Positions 17,866 through 26,236 of a DNA stretch of 64,000 bases are shown here, piece after piece (position 1 is the stretch's first letter; each line of letters opens with the position of its first letter). The stretch covers positions 372,001 through 436,000 of the forward strand of contig NZ_JBEPTK010000004.1 in NCBI RefSeq assembly GCF_040549485.1. Reading direction: 5' to 3'. Origin of the DNA: Constrictibacter sp. MBR-5 (GTDB lineage: Bacteria > Pseudomonadota > Alphaproteobacteria > JAJUGE01). The notes under the pieces were generated by a model, which worked only from the letters and a program-made list of their open reading frames with translations, had not been told where the DNA came from and did no database searches. The position numbers were made by a program, and so were the translations under genes.

Positions 17866-18840
17866 TTAGATCGCTTCCAGATAGTGCACGCTGAACCGCT
17901 CCCGGGGATCGGTCCAGGCCGCCCGCGGCGACAGGCCGCTGGTCTTCGCCATCGCCTGGAACTCGGCAATCGTGAACTTGTGGGAGTTCTCGGTATGGAT
18001 CGTTTCGCCCACGTCGAAGGCGAAGCGCCGGCCGTCGATCGTCACGTCCTGCGCCCGCAGGCTCTCCAGGTGCATTTCGATCCGGCCCTTCGCCTCGTTC
18101 CAGATCGCCCGGTGGCGGAAGGCATCGAGGTCGAAGTCCGCCGCCAGTTCGGCGTTCATCCGCACCAGCAGGTTCTTGTTGAACGCGGCTGTCACGCCCT
18201 TCGCGTCGTCGTAGGCGGCGACGAGCACGGCGGGATCCTTCTTCAGGTCGGCACCGACGATGACGCCGCCGCCCGATCCGACCAGATCGGCCATCCGCCG
18301 CAGGAACACCGCCGCTTCGCTGCGGTCGAAGTTGCCGATCGTCGACCCCGGGAAGAACACCACGCGCTTCGCGGTCTCTGCCCCCGCCGGTAGCGGCAGG
18401 TCGAAGCCGCGCGTGTAGTCGGCGATCACCGGGATGATCGGGATGTGCGGATAGTCGAGGGCCAGCTGCCCGGCGGCCGCCACCAGATGCTCCCCGGAAA
18501 TGTCGGCGGGCATGAAGGCCGCCGGTGCTTCGAGGGCGTCGAGCAGGATACGCACCTTGCGCGTCGCCCCCGCCCCCGGCTCGATCAGCACGACGCCCGG
18601 CCCCGCCAGTGCCGCGATCGACGTCGCCCGGGCTTCCAGGATGCCGATCTCGGTGCGGGTCGGATAATATTCTTCGAGCTCCGTGATCTCCTCGAATATC
18701 TCGGAGCCGCGGGTGTCGTAGAAATACTTGGCCGCCAAGCGCTTCTGCGGATGGGACAGCCCATCCAGCACGTCGCTGAGGAATGGCCCCCGTCCGGGCG
18801 CAAGGTCGAGCGTCTGCAGGGCCGCCGCCCCGGCGTTCAC
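17866..18840 (-). CDS. egtD: L-histidine N-alpha-methyltransferase (ergothioneine synthesis)
   Basis: SAM-dependent enzyme that trimethylates histidine to hercynine, the first step of ergothioneine synthesis. The 324-residue protein has the family regions HPQKRLAAKYFYDTRGSEIF, EEYYPTRTEIGIL, the SAM-binding LIEPGAGATRKVRILLDAL, FFPGSTIGNF and the C-terminal FSVHYLEAI. The GTG start at 18840 overlaps the egtB stop codon (GTGA), so the two are translationally coupled. EgtB-EgtD alone is the common proteobacterial form of the pathway; no C-S lyase (EgtE) or EgtC is nearby. Confidence 0.93.
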   Translation of the reverse strand: MNAGAAALQTLDLAPGRGPFLSDVLDGLSHPQKRLAAKYFYDTRGSEIFEEITELEEYYPTRTEIGILEARATSIAALAGPGVVLIEPGAGATRKVRILLDALEAPAAFMPADISGEHLVAAAGQLALDYPHIPIIPVIADYTRGFDLPLPAGAETAKRVVFFPGSTIGNFDRSEAAVFLRRMADLVGSGGGVIVGADLKKDPAVLVAAYDDAKGVTAAFNKNLLVRMNAELAADFDLDAFRHRAIWNEAKGRIEMHLESLRAQDVTIDGRRFAFDVGETIHTENSHKFTIAEFQAMAKTSGLSPRAAWTDPRERFSVHYLEAI

Positions 18841-20120
18841 GCGGCCTCCGTGGCCAAGCGGACGCCCGAAAACGGCCAGCGCTGGTGCGGATAGAAGAAG
18901 TTCCGGTAGGTGGGCCGGACATGATCCTCGGAGGTCACGCAGCAACCTCCGCGAAGCACCATCTGATTGATCATGAATTTCCCGTTGTATTCGCCGACGG
19001 CGCCCGGCGGAGGGCGATAGCCGGGATATGGCGCATATGCACTCATGGTCCATTCCCAGACGTCGCCGAACATCTGCTGCAGGCCCGGCGCATCGCGCAC
19101 CGGCAGCGGGTGATGGGCGCCGTTGGCGACGAAGTTGCCGGCGACCGGCACCGAGCCGGCCGCCACTTCCCACTCCGCCTCGGTCGGCAGCCGGGCGCCC
19201 GCCCACCGGGCGAAGGCGTCCGCCTCGTAGTAGCTGACGTGGCAGACCGGTTCGCGCGGGTCGATCTCGCGCTGCCCGCCCAGCGTGAACAGCGACCAGT
19301 CCTCGCCGTCGCGGTTCCAGTAGAGCGGGGCCTCCCAAGCTTCCGACTTCACCGCCGCCCACCCGTCGGACAGCCACAGGGTCGGCGTTCGGTAGCCGCC
19401 GTCGCGGATGAAATCCAGCCAGGCGCCGCAGGTCACCGGCCGCCCCGCCAACCGGAACGGCGGCACGTAGGTCCTGTGTCGCGGCGTCTCGTTGTCGTAC
19501 GCAAAGCCCTCGCCCCGATGGCCGATCTCGACGAGGCCGCCCTCGAACGAGACCCACGACTCGGCGGGGATGCTTCCCGGCTGCCGCGTCGGGGGCGGGG
19601 CATAAGCCGGCCGCAGCGGGTTGAAGGACAGCACGTGCTTGATGTCCATGAGCAGCAGTTCCTGGTGCTGCTGCTCATGATGCAGGCCCAGGTCCACGAG
19701 TTCCGCGACCTCGCGCCCCGGTTCCTGCGCCAGGAGCCGACGCATCGCCTCGTCGACATGCCGCCGGTAGTCGCCGACCTCCGCCACGCCCGGCCGCGTC
19801 ACGAGCCCACGCTGCGGGCGCGGATAACGGGCTCCCGCCTGCTCGTAATAGGAATTGAAGAGGTAGGCATAGGCGGAATCGAGCGGCCGGTAGCCTTCCA
19901 GGTGCGGCATCAGCACGAAGGTCTCGAAGAACCAGGTCGTGTGCGCCCGGTGCCACTTCGTTGGGCTGGTATCGGGCATCGACTGGACGGTCTGGTCCTC
20001 CGGCGACAGCGGCGCCGACAGTCGCTCGGTCAGATCACGAACCGCCGTGAAGCGTGCGGATAGGTCGTTCCACTGGTCTCCAGCCCCGACGGACCGGATC
20101 GGATCGACGACGGCAGCCAT
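18837..20120 (-). CDS. egtB: Hercynine oxygenase (EgtB)
   Basis: Non-haem iron sulfoxide synthase that joins hercynine to gamma-glutamylcysteine or cysteine with O2. Starting at the ATG at 20120, with AGGGAG upstream, it is 427 residues. The N-terminal DinB-like domain contains a His in WHRAHTTWFFE and the HHEQQHQELLLMDIKH helix that supplies the other iron ligands. The C-terminal FGE-sulfatase/C-type-lectin domain contains PVCHVSYYEADAFARWAG, RLPTEAEWE, FGDVWEWT and the closing RNFFYPHQRWPFSGVRL. Which thiol donor is used cannot be read safely. egtD follows with a four-base overlap. Confidence 0.93.
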   Translation of the reverse strand: MAAVVDPIRSVGAGDQWNDLSARFTAVRDLTERLSAPLSPEDQTVQSMPDTSPTKWHRAHTTWFFETFVLMPHLEGYRPLDSAYAYLFNSYYEQAGARYPRPQRGLVTRPGVAEVGDYRRHVDEAMRRLLAQEPGREVAELVDLGLHHEQQHQELLLMDIKHVLSFNPLRPAYAPPPTRQPGSIPAESWVSFEGGLVEIGHRGEGFAYDNETPRHRTYVPPFRLAGRPVTCGAWLDFIRDGGYRTPTLWLSDGWAAVKSEAWEAPLYWNRDGEDWSLFTLGGQREIDPREPVCHVSYYEADAFARWAGARLPTEAEWEVAAGSVPVAGNFVANGAHHPLPVRDAPGLQQMFGDVWEWTMSAYAPYPGYRPPPGAVGEYNGKFMINQMVLRGGCCVTSEDHVRPTYRNFFYPHQRWPFSGVRLATEAA

Positions 20121-20243
20121 GAGATGCTCCCTTTGTTTCTTGCGTATGCCGCGTCCGGACGGAACAGTAGACCACACCGTCCCGGGATCAACCGTCACAC
20201 GGTCCCGTCGAGCCACCCCACCGAAACCAACAGGCGAGCCGCA

Positions 20244-21155
20244 TTGCCGGACACTGGAACGGGCCTAACGGGCCGCATTCGAGGAAGTTCCCGAACGGCC
20301 CAGGGGATGATGCTGATGGCGGTGGCCACGCTCTGCTTCGTCGTCATGCAGAGCATGGCGAAGCATGTGGGCAAGGAACTGCCGCCGTTCGAGGTCGCCT
20401 TCTTCCGCAACCTGTTCGGCCTCGTCGCGCTCACGCCGCTGTTCCTCCGCCACGGTCTCGAACCCCTGCGCACCGACCGCATCGGTCTCCACGCCTTTCG
20501 CGGCGCCCTCCAGAGCGTCGGCATGCTGTGCTTCTTCACCGGCGTGACGCTGATCCCGCTCAGCACCGTGACGGCGCTGAGCTTCACCGCGCCGCTGGTC
20601 GGGAGCCTGCTCGCCGTCCTCGTCCTGGGTGAGATGGTCCGGGCGCGCCGCATCACCGCGATGATCGTCGGCTTCGCCGGCGTGCTCGTGGTCCTGCGGC
20701 CCGGCCTGACCGAGATCAGCCCCGGCGCCCTGCTGATCCTGGCCTCGACGATCAGCTGGGGCAGCACGATGGTCCTGATCAAGATCCTGTCGCGGACGGA
20801 TTCCAGCGCCACCCAGACCGCCTACATGGGCCTCTTCATGACGCCGATCACGCTCGTCCCCGCCCTGTTCGTCTGGGAGTGGCCCACCCTGGAGCACTAT
20901 GGCTGGTTCGTCCTGATCGGCGCCGCCGGGACCCTCGGTCACCTCTGCTTCGCCCAGGCGTTCCGGCTGGCCGACGCGACGGCGGTTCTGCCGCTCGACT
21001 TCCTGCGCCTGCTCTGGGCGACGCTCGCCGGCTGGGTCGTCTTTTCCGAACTGCCGGACGTATGGGCGTGGATCGGCGGTACCGTCATCTTCTCCAGCGC
21101 CACCTACATCGCCTATCGCGAAAGCAGGCTCGCCCGCGCCGACAGGCCCGTATAG
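20244..21155 (+). CDS. EamA/DMT-superfamily transporter
   Basis: Inner-membrane protein with about ten membrane segments in two EamA repeats, the drug/metabolite transporter fold; it probably exports a small metabolite of unknown identity. The first repeat begins near MMLMAVATLCFVVMQSM and the second near GALLILASTISWGSTM. The start is uncertain: the ATG at 20307 would begin inside the first membrane helix, so I prefer the TTG at 20244, which leaves a short cytoplasmic tail; its ribosome-binding site is weak. It is divergent from egtB with a gap of about 120 bases. Confidence 0.82.
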   Translation: MPDTGTGLTGRIRGSSRTAQGMMLMAVATLCFVVMQSMAKHVGKELPPFEVAFFRNLFGLVALTPLFLRHGLEPLRTDRIGLHAFRGALQSVGMLCFFTGVTLIPLSTVTALSFTAPLVGSLLAVLVLGEMVRARRITAMIVGFAGVLVVLRPGLTEISPGALLILASTISWGSTMVLIKILSRTDSSATQTAYMGLFMTPITLVPALFVWEWPTLEHYGWFVLIGAAGTLGHLCFAQAFRLADATAVLPLDFLRLLWATLAGWVVFSELPDVWAWIGGTVIFSSATYIAYRESRLARADRPV

Positions 21156-21220
21156 CGCGGGGTTCCGCCACTTCGCTCCACACAAGCGAAAAACCCTAGG
21201 CCCGGCCTGGAATTATCTCT

Positions 21221-21331
21221 TGATTCGCAGGGGGGGTCCCCCAGCTTTTGGGGCCTTGCATCGACGAGGTAATTCGCACAAAACACGCGCCTCGTTTTCC
21301 ACCCCCACCACTGGCCTCTGGGAGTTGCCTA
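21221..21331 (+). promoter_or_regulatory. Candidate structured 5' leader of speD
   Basis: The stretch before speD has competing pairing options. A run of seven G (21230-21236) can pair with the adjacent CCCCC (21238-21242) or with CCCCC at 21302-21306, and CCCCC 21238-21242 can instead pair with GGGG 21250-21253. A six-base-pair stem ACGAGG/CCTCGT (21264-21295) ends in TTTT, as an attenuator would. The ribosome-binding site GGGAG (21320-21324) lies seven bases before the ATG. I do not recognise a named riboswitch class. Confidence 0.4.
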
Positions 21332-21841
21332 ATGACCAACCCTCTTGGGGAGCTGGCGTTTGTCGCGGGGTACAATGGATCGAAGGATCCGGCGTCCGCA
21401 AAGAAGCCGTTCAGCGCAACCCACACCACGCTCACCGTCGTCCCTTCCACTCCCGTCGAACCGGAGCAGAAGGATTATTTCGTTGAACGCGACGGTTTGA
21501 AGTTCGCGGGTACGCATCTGATCATCGATCTATGGGGCGCGAGCCGTCTCGACAACCTGGAGGTTGTCGAACAGGCACTGCGTGATGCGGCGATCGTGTC
21601 GGGCGCTACGATCCTGAATGTCGATCTGCATCATTTCGAGCCGAACGGCGGCATCTCCGGCGTCGTCGTGCTGGCAGAGTCGCACATCAGCATCCACACG
21701 TGGCCGGAGCGCAATTTCGCGGCGCTCGACGTGTTCATGTGCGGCGACTGCAATCCCTACAAGGGCATCCCGGTCCTGCGAGAGGCGTTCGGCCCGGACA
21801 ACATCAACGTGATCGAGCACAAGCGAGGCCTGGTGCTTTGA
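21332..21841 (+). CDS. speD: S-adenosylmethionine decarboxylase proenzyme
   Basis: Decarboxylates SAM to give the aminopropyl donor for spermidine. The 169-residue proenzyme cleaves itself at Glu116-Ser117 within VLAESHISIHTWPE; Ser117 becomes the pyruvoyl group. His and Cys residues expected for processing and catalysis lie in SIHTWPE and VFMCGDCNPYKG. The ATG at 21332 has GGGAG seven bases upstream; there is about 45 residues of extra N-terminal sequence compared with the shortest bacterial SpeD. Its TGA stop overlaps the TTG start of speE, so the two form a coupled operon. Confidence 0.93.
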   Translation: MTNPLGELAFVAGYNGSKDPASAKKPFSATHTTLTVVPSTPVEPEQKDYFVERDGLKFAGTHLIIDLWGASRLDNLEVVEQALRDAAIVSGATILNVDLHHFEPNGGISGVVVLAESHISIHTWPERNFAALDVFMCGDCNPYKGIPVLREAFGPDNINVIEHKRGLVL

Positions 21842-22689
21842 GCGGCGGCTCGTGGTTCCGCGAGGAACTCCACAAGCACATCGCCATGACCTACGAGGTC
21901 GGTGAGGTCCTGCACAGGGGCCGAACCGACTTCCAGGATCTCGTGATCTACACGAACCCGACCTTCGGCCGGATCATGGCGCTCGACGGCGTCACGCAGA
22001 CGACCGAGGGCGACGAGTTCGTCTATCACGAGATGATGTCGCACGTGCCGCTGTTCGCCCACGGGGACGCCAAGCGCGTCCTCGTGATCGGGGGCGGCGA
22101 CGGCGGCGTCCTGCGCGAGGTGCTGAAGCATCCCGTCGAGGCGGCCGTCGAGGTGGAACTGGACAAGGGCGTCGTCGACGCCTCGATCCAGTGGCTGCCC
22201 TCGATCAGCGACGGTGCCTACGACGATCCGCGCACGCGCCTGATCGTCGGCGACGGCGCCAAGTTCATGGCCGAGACGGACGAGAAATTCGACGTGATCA
22301 TCGTCGATTCGACCGATCCGATCGGCCCGGGCGCCGTGCTGTTCAGCCGGGAATTCTACGCCGACTGCAAGCGGTGCATGAACCCCGGCGGCATCCTGGT
22401 CACCCAGAACGGCGTGCCTGCCCTGCAGGCCGACGAGCTGGTGAGTTCGGTCGGCCATTTCCGGGCGCTCTTCCCGGACGGCAACTGCTATCTCGCCGTG
22501 GTGCCCACCTATGTCGGCGGCTTCATGGCGATGGGCTGGGCCTCGCTCGATCCCGCCAAGCGGACCGTCGACGAGGCGACCCTGCGCCGCCGCTACGAGG
22601 CGTCGGGCATCGAGACCCGCTACTATTCGCCCGAACTGCACCGGGGCGCCTTCGCACTTCCCAACTTCGTCAGGAAGCTGGTGGGCTGA
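21838..22689 (+). CDS. speE: Spermidine synthase (polyamine aminopropyltransferase)
   Basis: Transfers the aminopropyl group from decarboxylated SAM to putrescine. The 283-residue protein carries the family motifs QDLVIYTNPTFGRIMALDG, YHEMMSHVPLFAH, VLVIGGGDGGVLREVLKH and IIVDSTDPIGPG. I chose TTG 21838, which overlaps the speD stop as TTGA, because it restores the typical N-terminus (SWFREELHKHIAMTYEV). The next in-frame ATG would remove that segment. A strong terminator follows. Confidence 0.94.
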   Translation: MSGGSWFREELHKHIAMTYEVGEVLHRGRTDFQDLVIYTNPTFGRIMALDGVTQTTEGDEFVYHEMMSHVPLFAHGDAKRVLVIGGGDGGVLREVLKHPVEAAVEVELDKGVVDASIQWLPSISDGAYDDPRTRLIVGDGAKFMAETDEKFDVIIVDSTDPIGPGAVLFSREFYADCKRCMNPGGILVTQNGVPALQADELVSSVGHFRALFPDGNCYLAVVPTYVGGFMAMGWASLDPAKRTVDEATLRRRYEASGIETRYYSPELHRGAFALPNFVRKLVG

Positions 22690-22715
22690 GCCGAGGCTCT
22701 GCCGAACGACACGAG

Positions 22716-22749
22716 AAGGGCTGGCCGGAGCGATCCGGTCAGCCCTTTT
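22716..22749. terminator. Rho-independent terminator after speE (overlaps sseA 3' end)
   Basis: A 14-base-pair stem (AAGGGCTGGCCGGA, loop GCGA, matching arm with one G-U pair) at 22716-22747, followed by TT. On the opposite strand the preceding bases TTCTC are less favourable. The hairpin overlaps the last bases of sseA, which converges with speE. Confidence 0.8.
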
Positions 22750-23650
22750 CCACTGGCGCCGCCGGATCCTTCGCCCACTCCTGCATCGAGGCGTCGTAGA
22801 CCGCGACGTCGTCGCGACCCAGCAGCGTCAGGGCGAAAGCGTCGCCGGTCGCCGCGATGCCGCCGCCGCAATAGGCGATGACCTTCCGATCCGGCGCCAC
22901 GCCGGCCGCATCGAACGCCGCGCGAAGCCTGTCGGCGGGCAGGAACGTCCCCGCCGGGTCGAACAGGCTGCGCGCCGGGACATTGACGCTGTTCGGGATC
23001 CGCCCGGCCCGGCCGTAGGTGATCCCGCCCTCGCCGCGATGCTGTTCGGGGCTCAGGGCGTTGACGATGCAGGTCCCCGCGTCGCCGGTCGCGGCGGCGA
23101 CCTCGTCCTTGCCGACGAACAGCCCCGGCCGCGGCACCGCCACGAATTCGGCGGCCGGATAGGCCGCCGGTGCCGTCGAGATCGGCCGCCCCTCGCGCCG
23201 CCACTTGGCGAAGCCGCCGTCGAGGACGCGTGCGTCGTCGAAGCCGAAGGACCGCAGCATCCACCAGAGCCGGGTCGCCCATTGCGGCGAGTCGGTCGAA
23301 TAGAGGACGGCGCGGGTTCCCTCGCCCACGCCGAATCGCCCCATCGCCGCGGCGAAGCGATCCGCCGGCGGCACGGTGAACCGCAGCCAGCTGTCGGGAT
23401 CCGACAGATCGCCGATCAGATCGGCGAAGGCCGCCCCCGGAATATGGCCCTGCTGATACTGGGTACGGCCGCTCTCGGCACGATACTCGCTCCAGTCGGG
23501 CAGTGGACGCAGGAAAACGGTGCAGTCCAGCACGCGAAGCCGCGGATCGCCGAGCGCCGCCTCCAGTTCCGCCGTCCCGATCAGCAGATCCGGGCGCGCA
23601 TAGCCGCGTTCTCCCGCATCTTTCGCCGCGCTCATGTCCGTTGCGCTCAT
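22739..23650 (-). CDS. sseA: 3-mercaptopyruvate/thiosulfate sulfurtransferase (double rhodanese)
   Basis: A 303-residue two-domain rhodanese that transfers sulfane sulfur from 3-mercaptopyruvate or thiosulfate. The N-terminal inactive domain spans about 18-140 (RVLDCTVFLR, GHIPGA). The C-terminal domain holds active-site Cys261 in VIAYCGGGIAA. A CGSGVTA-type loop favours mercaptopyruvate and CRxGxT favours thiosulfate; this CGGGIAA loop resembles the first, but specificity is inferred. The ATG at 23650 is preceded by GGAGG; a second ATG five codons later is possible. It converges with speE. Confidence 0.87.
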   Translation of the reverse strand: MSATDMSAAKDAGERGYARPDLLIGTAELEAALGDPRLRVLDCTVFLRPLPDWSEYRAESGRTQYQQGHIPGAAFADLIGDLSDPDSWLRFTVPPADRFAAAMGRFGVGEGTRAVLYSTDSPQWATRLWWMLRSFGFDDARVLDGGFAKWRREGRPISTAPAAYPAAEFVAVPRPGLFVGKDEVAAATGDAGTCIVNALSPEQHRGEGGITYGRAGRIPNSVNVPARSLFDPAGTFLPADRLRAAFDAAGVAPDRKVIAYCGGGIAATGDAFALTLLGRDDVAVYDASMQEWAKDPAAPVEKG

Positions 23651-23707
23651 GCCTGTGCCTCCGGTCGGTGTGCCGCTAGTGTAGCCGGCAACGAGAACAG
23701 GAAGAAC

Positions 23708-24622
23708 ATGCCTCCCGGAAACGCCCCCGCCACCATCGTGCCGATGTCGCAATCGGCGCGCGGCATCCTCTGCATGATCGCCGGCGTCTTCGTCCTGACC
23801 ACCCAGGACGCCATCACCAAGTGGCTGACGGACGGGTATCACCCGGGCGAGATCACCTTCTATCGCGGCATCTTCTCCTTCATACCCATCGCGATCCTGG
23901 CGGCGCGCACGGACGGCTTTACGGCACTGCGGGCGAACCGCCTGGGGGCCAACCTCGTGCGCGGGCTCTTCGCGCTGGCGACCTCGGCCCTGATCGTCTG
24001 GGCCTTCAGCGTGCTGCCGCTGGCGGAAGCCCTGGCGATCGTCTTCGCCAGTCCGCTCATCCTCGCCGCCCTCTCCGGGCCGATGCTGGGCGAGCGGGTC
24101 GGCTGGCGCCGCTGGGCCAGCGTCGCGGTCGGCTTTCTCGGCGTGATGCTGCTGACCCGCCCCTCGACCGCGGGGGTCGAACTCGTGGTGCTGATCCCGC
24201 TGGGCGCGGCCCTCTGCTCCGCCCTGCGCGACATCGCCACCCGAAAACTGGGCGGCCACGATTCCGCGACGACCATCATCTTCTATACGCAGCTGGTCGC
24301 CGTGGCGGGGACGGCACCGACGCTCCTGATCGCCTTCAGCGGCTGGCCGTCCGCAGCGGACTGGGCACTGTTCGCCGTCGCCGGCATCCTCGTCGGCATC
24401 GCCCATTCCTTCATCATCCAGGCCTTTCTCCTCGCGGAGGCCGCGACGGTGGCCCCCCTGCGCTATCTGGCTCTGGTCTATGCCGCGGTGCTGGGCGCAC
24501 TATTATGGGGCGACCTACCCGATGCCTGGGCGATCGGCGGCTCGGTGCTGATCGCCGCCAGCGGCCTCTACACCCTGCACCGCGAGACCATGGCGCGGCG
24601 CAGGCCCCAAGCGGAGCGGTGA
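23708..24622 (+). CDS. EamA/DMT-superfamily transporter
   Basis: Second inner-membrane EamA-type carrier in the window: 304 residues, about ten membrane segments in two repeats (first from about ARGILCMIAGVFVL, second from about VELVVLIPLGAAL). The substrate is unknown. It is only moderately similar to the carrier at 20244-21155, so this is not a recent duplication. The ATG at 23708 has CAGGAAG upstream; an ATG 36 bases later is an alternative. Its TGA overlaps a possible GTG start of the next gene, so it probably forms an operon with the two hydrolases. Confidence 0.85.
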   Translation: MPPGNAPATIVPMSQSARGILCMIAGVFVLTTQDAITKWLTDGYHPGEITFYRGIFSFIPIAILAARTDGFTALRANRLGANLVRGLFALATSALIVWAFSVLPLAEALAIVFASPLILAALSGPMLGERVGWRRWASVAVGFLGVMLLTRPSTAGVELVVLIPLGAALCSALRDIATRKLGGHDSATTIIFYTQLVAVAGTAPTLLIAFSGWPSAADWALFAVAGILVGIAHSFIIQAFLLAEAATVAPLRYLALVYAAVLGALLWGDLPDAWAIGGSVLIAASGLYTLHRETMARRRPQAER

Positions 24623-25422
24623 CACGGCACATGACGACTTCTCTGCGGACCGTCGAAACGACCCGCGGCCGAATCGGCTATCGCAAGGCCGGGAGCGGCC
24701 CCGACACCCTCCTGCTGCTGCACGGCCTCGGCGGCAATTCCCTGTCGTGGGAAGCGCAACTGGCGGGACTGGCCGACGGAAGGACCGTCGTGGCCTGGGA
24801 TGCGCCGGGCTACGGCGCGTCGAACGATCTCCCCACGGACGACCCCTCGCCCGACGACTATGCGGAATCGCTCTGCGCCTTCATGGACGCCCTGCGGATC
24901 GAAGCCTGCGACCTGGTCGGTCACTCCATGGGCGGCATCGTCGCGGCCCGCTTCGCGGCGTCACGACCCGCGCGGGTCCACAGTCTCGTCCTTTCCTGCA
25001 CCTCCGCCGATTTCAGCCCCTCCGGCCCCGGCTTCGCTGCACGGGTCGAAGACCTGCAAACGATGCCCGCCGCCGAGTTCGGTCGGCTGCGGGCGGGCGG
25101 CATGGCCGCGGCGGGCACGCCGCAGCCCGTGCGCGACCGCCTTGCCGCCGTCGCGGCCACCGCGCGCCTGCCGGGGTTCGCGGCGGCGGCGCGGATGCTG
25201 GGCCGATCGGACAATCGCCACCTGCTGCGGGACCTCTCCCTGCCGGTACTGGTCATAGCTGGTGCAGAGGACAGGATCGCTCCCGTCGCCGAGGCCGATC
25301 GGCTGGCGGCGCTGATTCCGGGTGCCCGTCGCGTGACGATCGCAGGCGCCGGCCACGCCCCCTATGCAGAGGCGGTTGCATCCTATAACGACGCGGTATC
25401 GGATTTCCTGTCGCGGCGCTGA
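24619..25422 (+). CDS. Alpha/beta hydrolase (catalytically intact)
   Basis: Cytoplasmic alpha/beta-hydrolase-fold protein of about 267 residues. All catalytic elements are visible: oxyanion-hole motif LLHGLGGNSLSW, nucleophile elbow LVGHSMGG (Ser103 counted from the GTG at 24619), Asp in AGAEDRIAP and His in GAGHAPYAEA. The substrate cannot be told; the family includes esterases, haloperoxidase-like enzymes and C-C hydrolases. The start is either GTG 24619, overlapping the previous stop as GTGA with GCGGAGC upstream, or ATG 24631. It is followed after ten bases by a paralogue that has lost the catalytic residues. Confidence 0.85.
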   Translation: MTRHMTTSLRTVETTRGRIGYRKAGSGPDTLLLLHGLGGNSLSWEAQLAGLADGRTVVAWDAPGYGASNDLPTDDPSPDDYAESLCAFMDALRIEACDLVGHSMGGIVAARFAASRPARVHSLVLSCTSADFSPSGPGFAARVEDLQTMPAAEFGRLRAGGMAAAGTPQPVRDRLAAVAATARLPGFAAAARMLGRSDNRHLLRDLSLPVLVIAGAEDRIAPVAEADRLAALIPGARRVTIAGAGHAPYAEAVASYNDAVSDFLSRR

Positions 25423-25432
25423 ACGTGTGGTC

Positions 25433-26236
25433 ATGACGTCACCTGAGCTATCGACCACGGTCGTCGACGGACGTTCGCTCGCTTGGCGCGAGGCGGGCCG
25501 CGGGCCGGCGATCGTCCTGCTGCACGACATCTGCGCAGACTCGACGGCTTGGGCACCGCAGTTCGGCGGCTTGGCCAAGGATTATCGCGTCGTCGCCTGG
25601 GACTGCCCCGGCTTCGGCGGATCGGCGCTGCTGCCTCAGCGCGAACCGGCCGCAGCCGACTATGCCGACGCCCTCGGCGCGCTGCTGGCCCACCTCAAGA
25701 TCGATCGGGCGGCCGTGGTCGGCGCCGGTCTCGGGGCGGTGGTCGCCACGAGTTTCGCCGCGAAGCGCGGGACCGCCGTGGGTGCGCTGGCGCTGGTCGG
25801 CGCGCAGGCGAAGATCGGCGGCGCCGAGGCGGCGCGCATGCTGGGTTGGCTCCAGGATCTTGTACGCGATCCCGCCGCCTTCGGCCTCACCTACGCCGAC
25901 ACGGCGCTGCCACGCGGTTGCGAACCGCCGGTACGAGCGCATGTCGCGGCCATGGCCGCCAGTATGGCGCCGATCGGCTTCGGGCGCGCATGCCAGATGC
26001 TGGCCGGCGCAAACCTGGCCGAACAGCTCAAGTCCGTCCATGCGCCACTGCTGCTGCTCTACGGCGATCTCGACCCGATCGCGCCGCCCGAGGCCGGGAC
26101 TTTGCTCGACATGATCGTCCGCGGCACGGTCACGGAGATCGTCGAGCAGGCGGGCCACATGCCGCAGCTGGAGACGCCCGAGCCCTTCCACCGCGCGCTG
26201 CGCACCTTCCTCCGCGCCGCGCGCTCGCGCGCCTAG
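25433..26236 (+). CDS. Alpha/beta-hydrolase-fold protein lacking the catalytic nucleophile
   Basis: 267 residues with a clear alpha/beta-hydrolase fold and obvious similarity to the preceding gene. At the nucleophile elbow the expected G-x-S-x-G reads GAGLG, with Gly at residue 99 in the serine position. The oxyanion HGxG is HDIC (31-34). The acid (LYGDLDPIAPPE) and His (EQAGHMPQLE) are still present. I infer a non-hydrolytic protein, perhaps a partner or binding subunit, or a lyase-like enzyme that does not need the serine. The frame is open, GC-rich and full length, so it does not look like a decaying pseudogene. Its stop codon lies in the palindrome CTAG that also holds the stop of the convergent gene. 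Confidence 0.83.
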   Translation: MTSPELSTTVVDGRSLAWREAGRGPAIVLLHDICADSTAWAPQFGGLAKDYRVVAWDCPGFGGSALLPQREPAAADYADALGALLAHLKIDRAAVVGAGLGAVVATSFAAKRGTAVGALALVGAQAKIGGAEAARMLGWLQDLVRDPAAFGLTYADTALPRGCEPPVRAHVAAMAASMAPIGFGRACQMLAGANLAEQLKSVHAPLLLLYGDLDPIAPPEAGTLLDMIVRGTVTEIVEQAGHMPQLETPEPFHRALRTFLRAARSRA

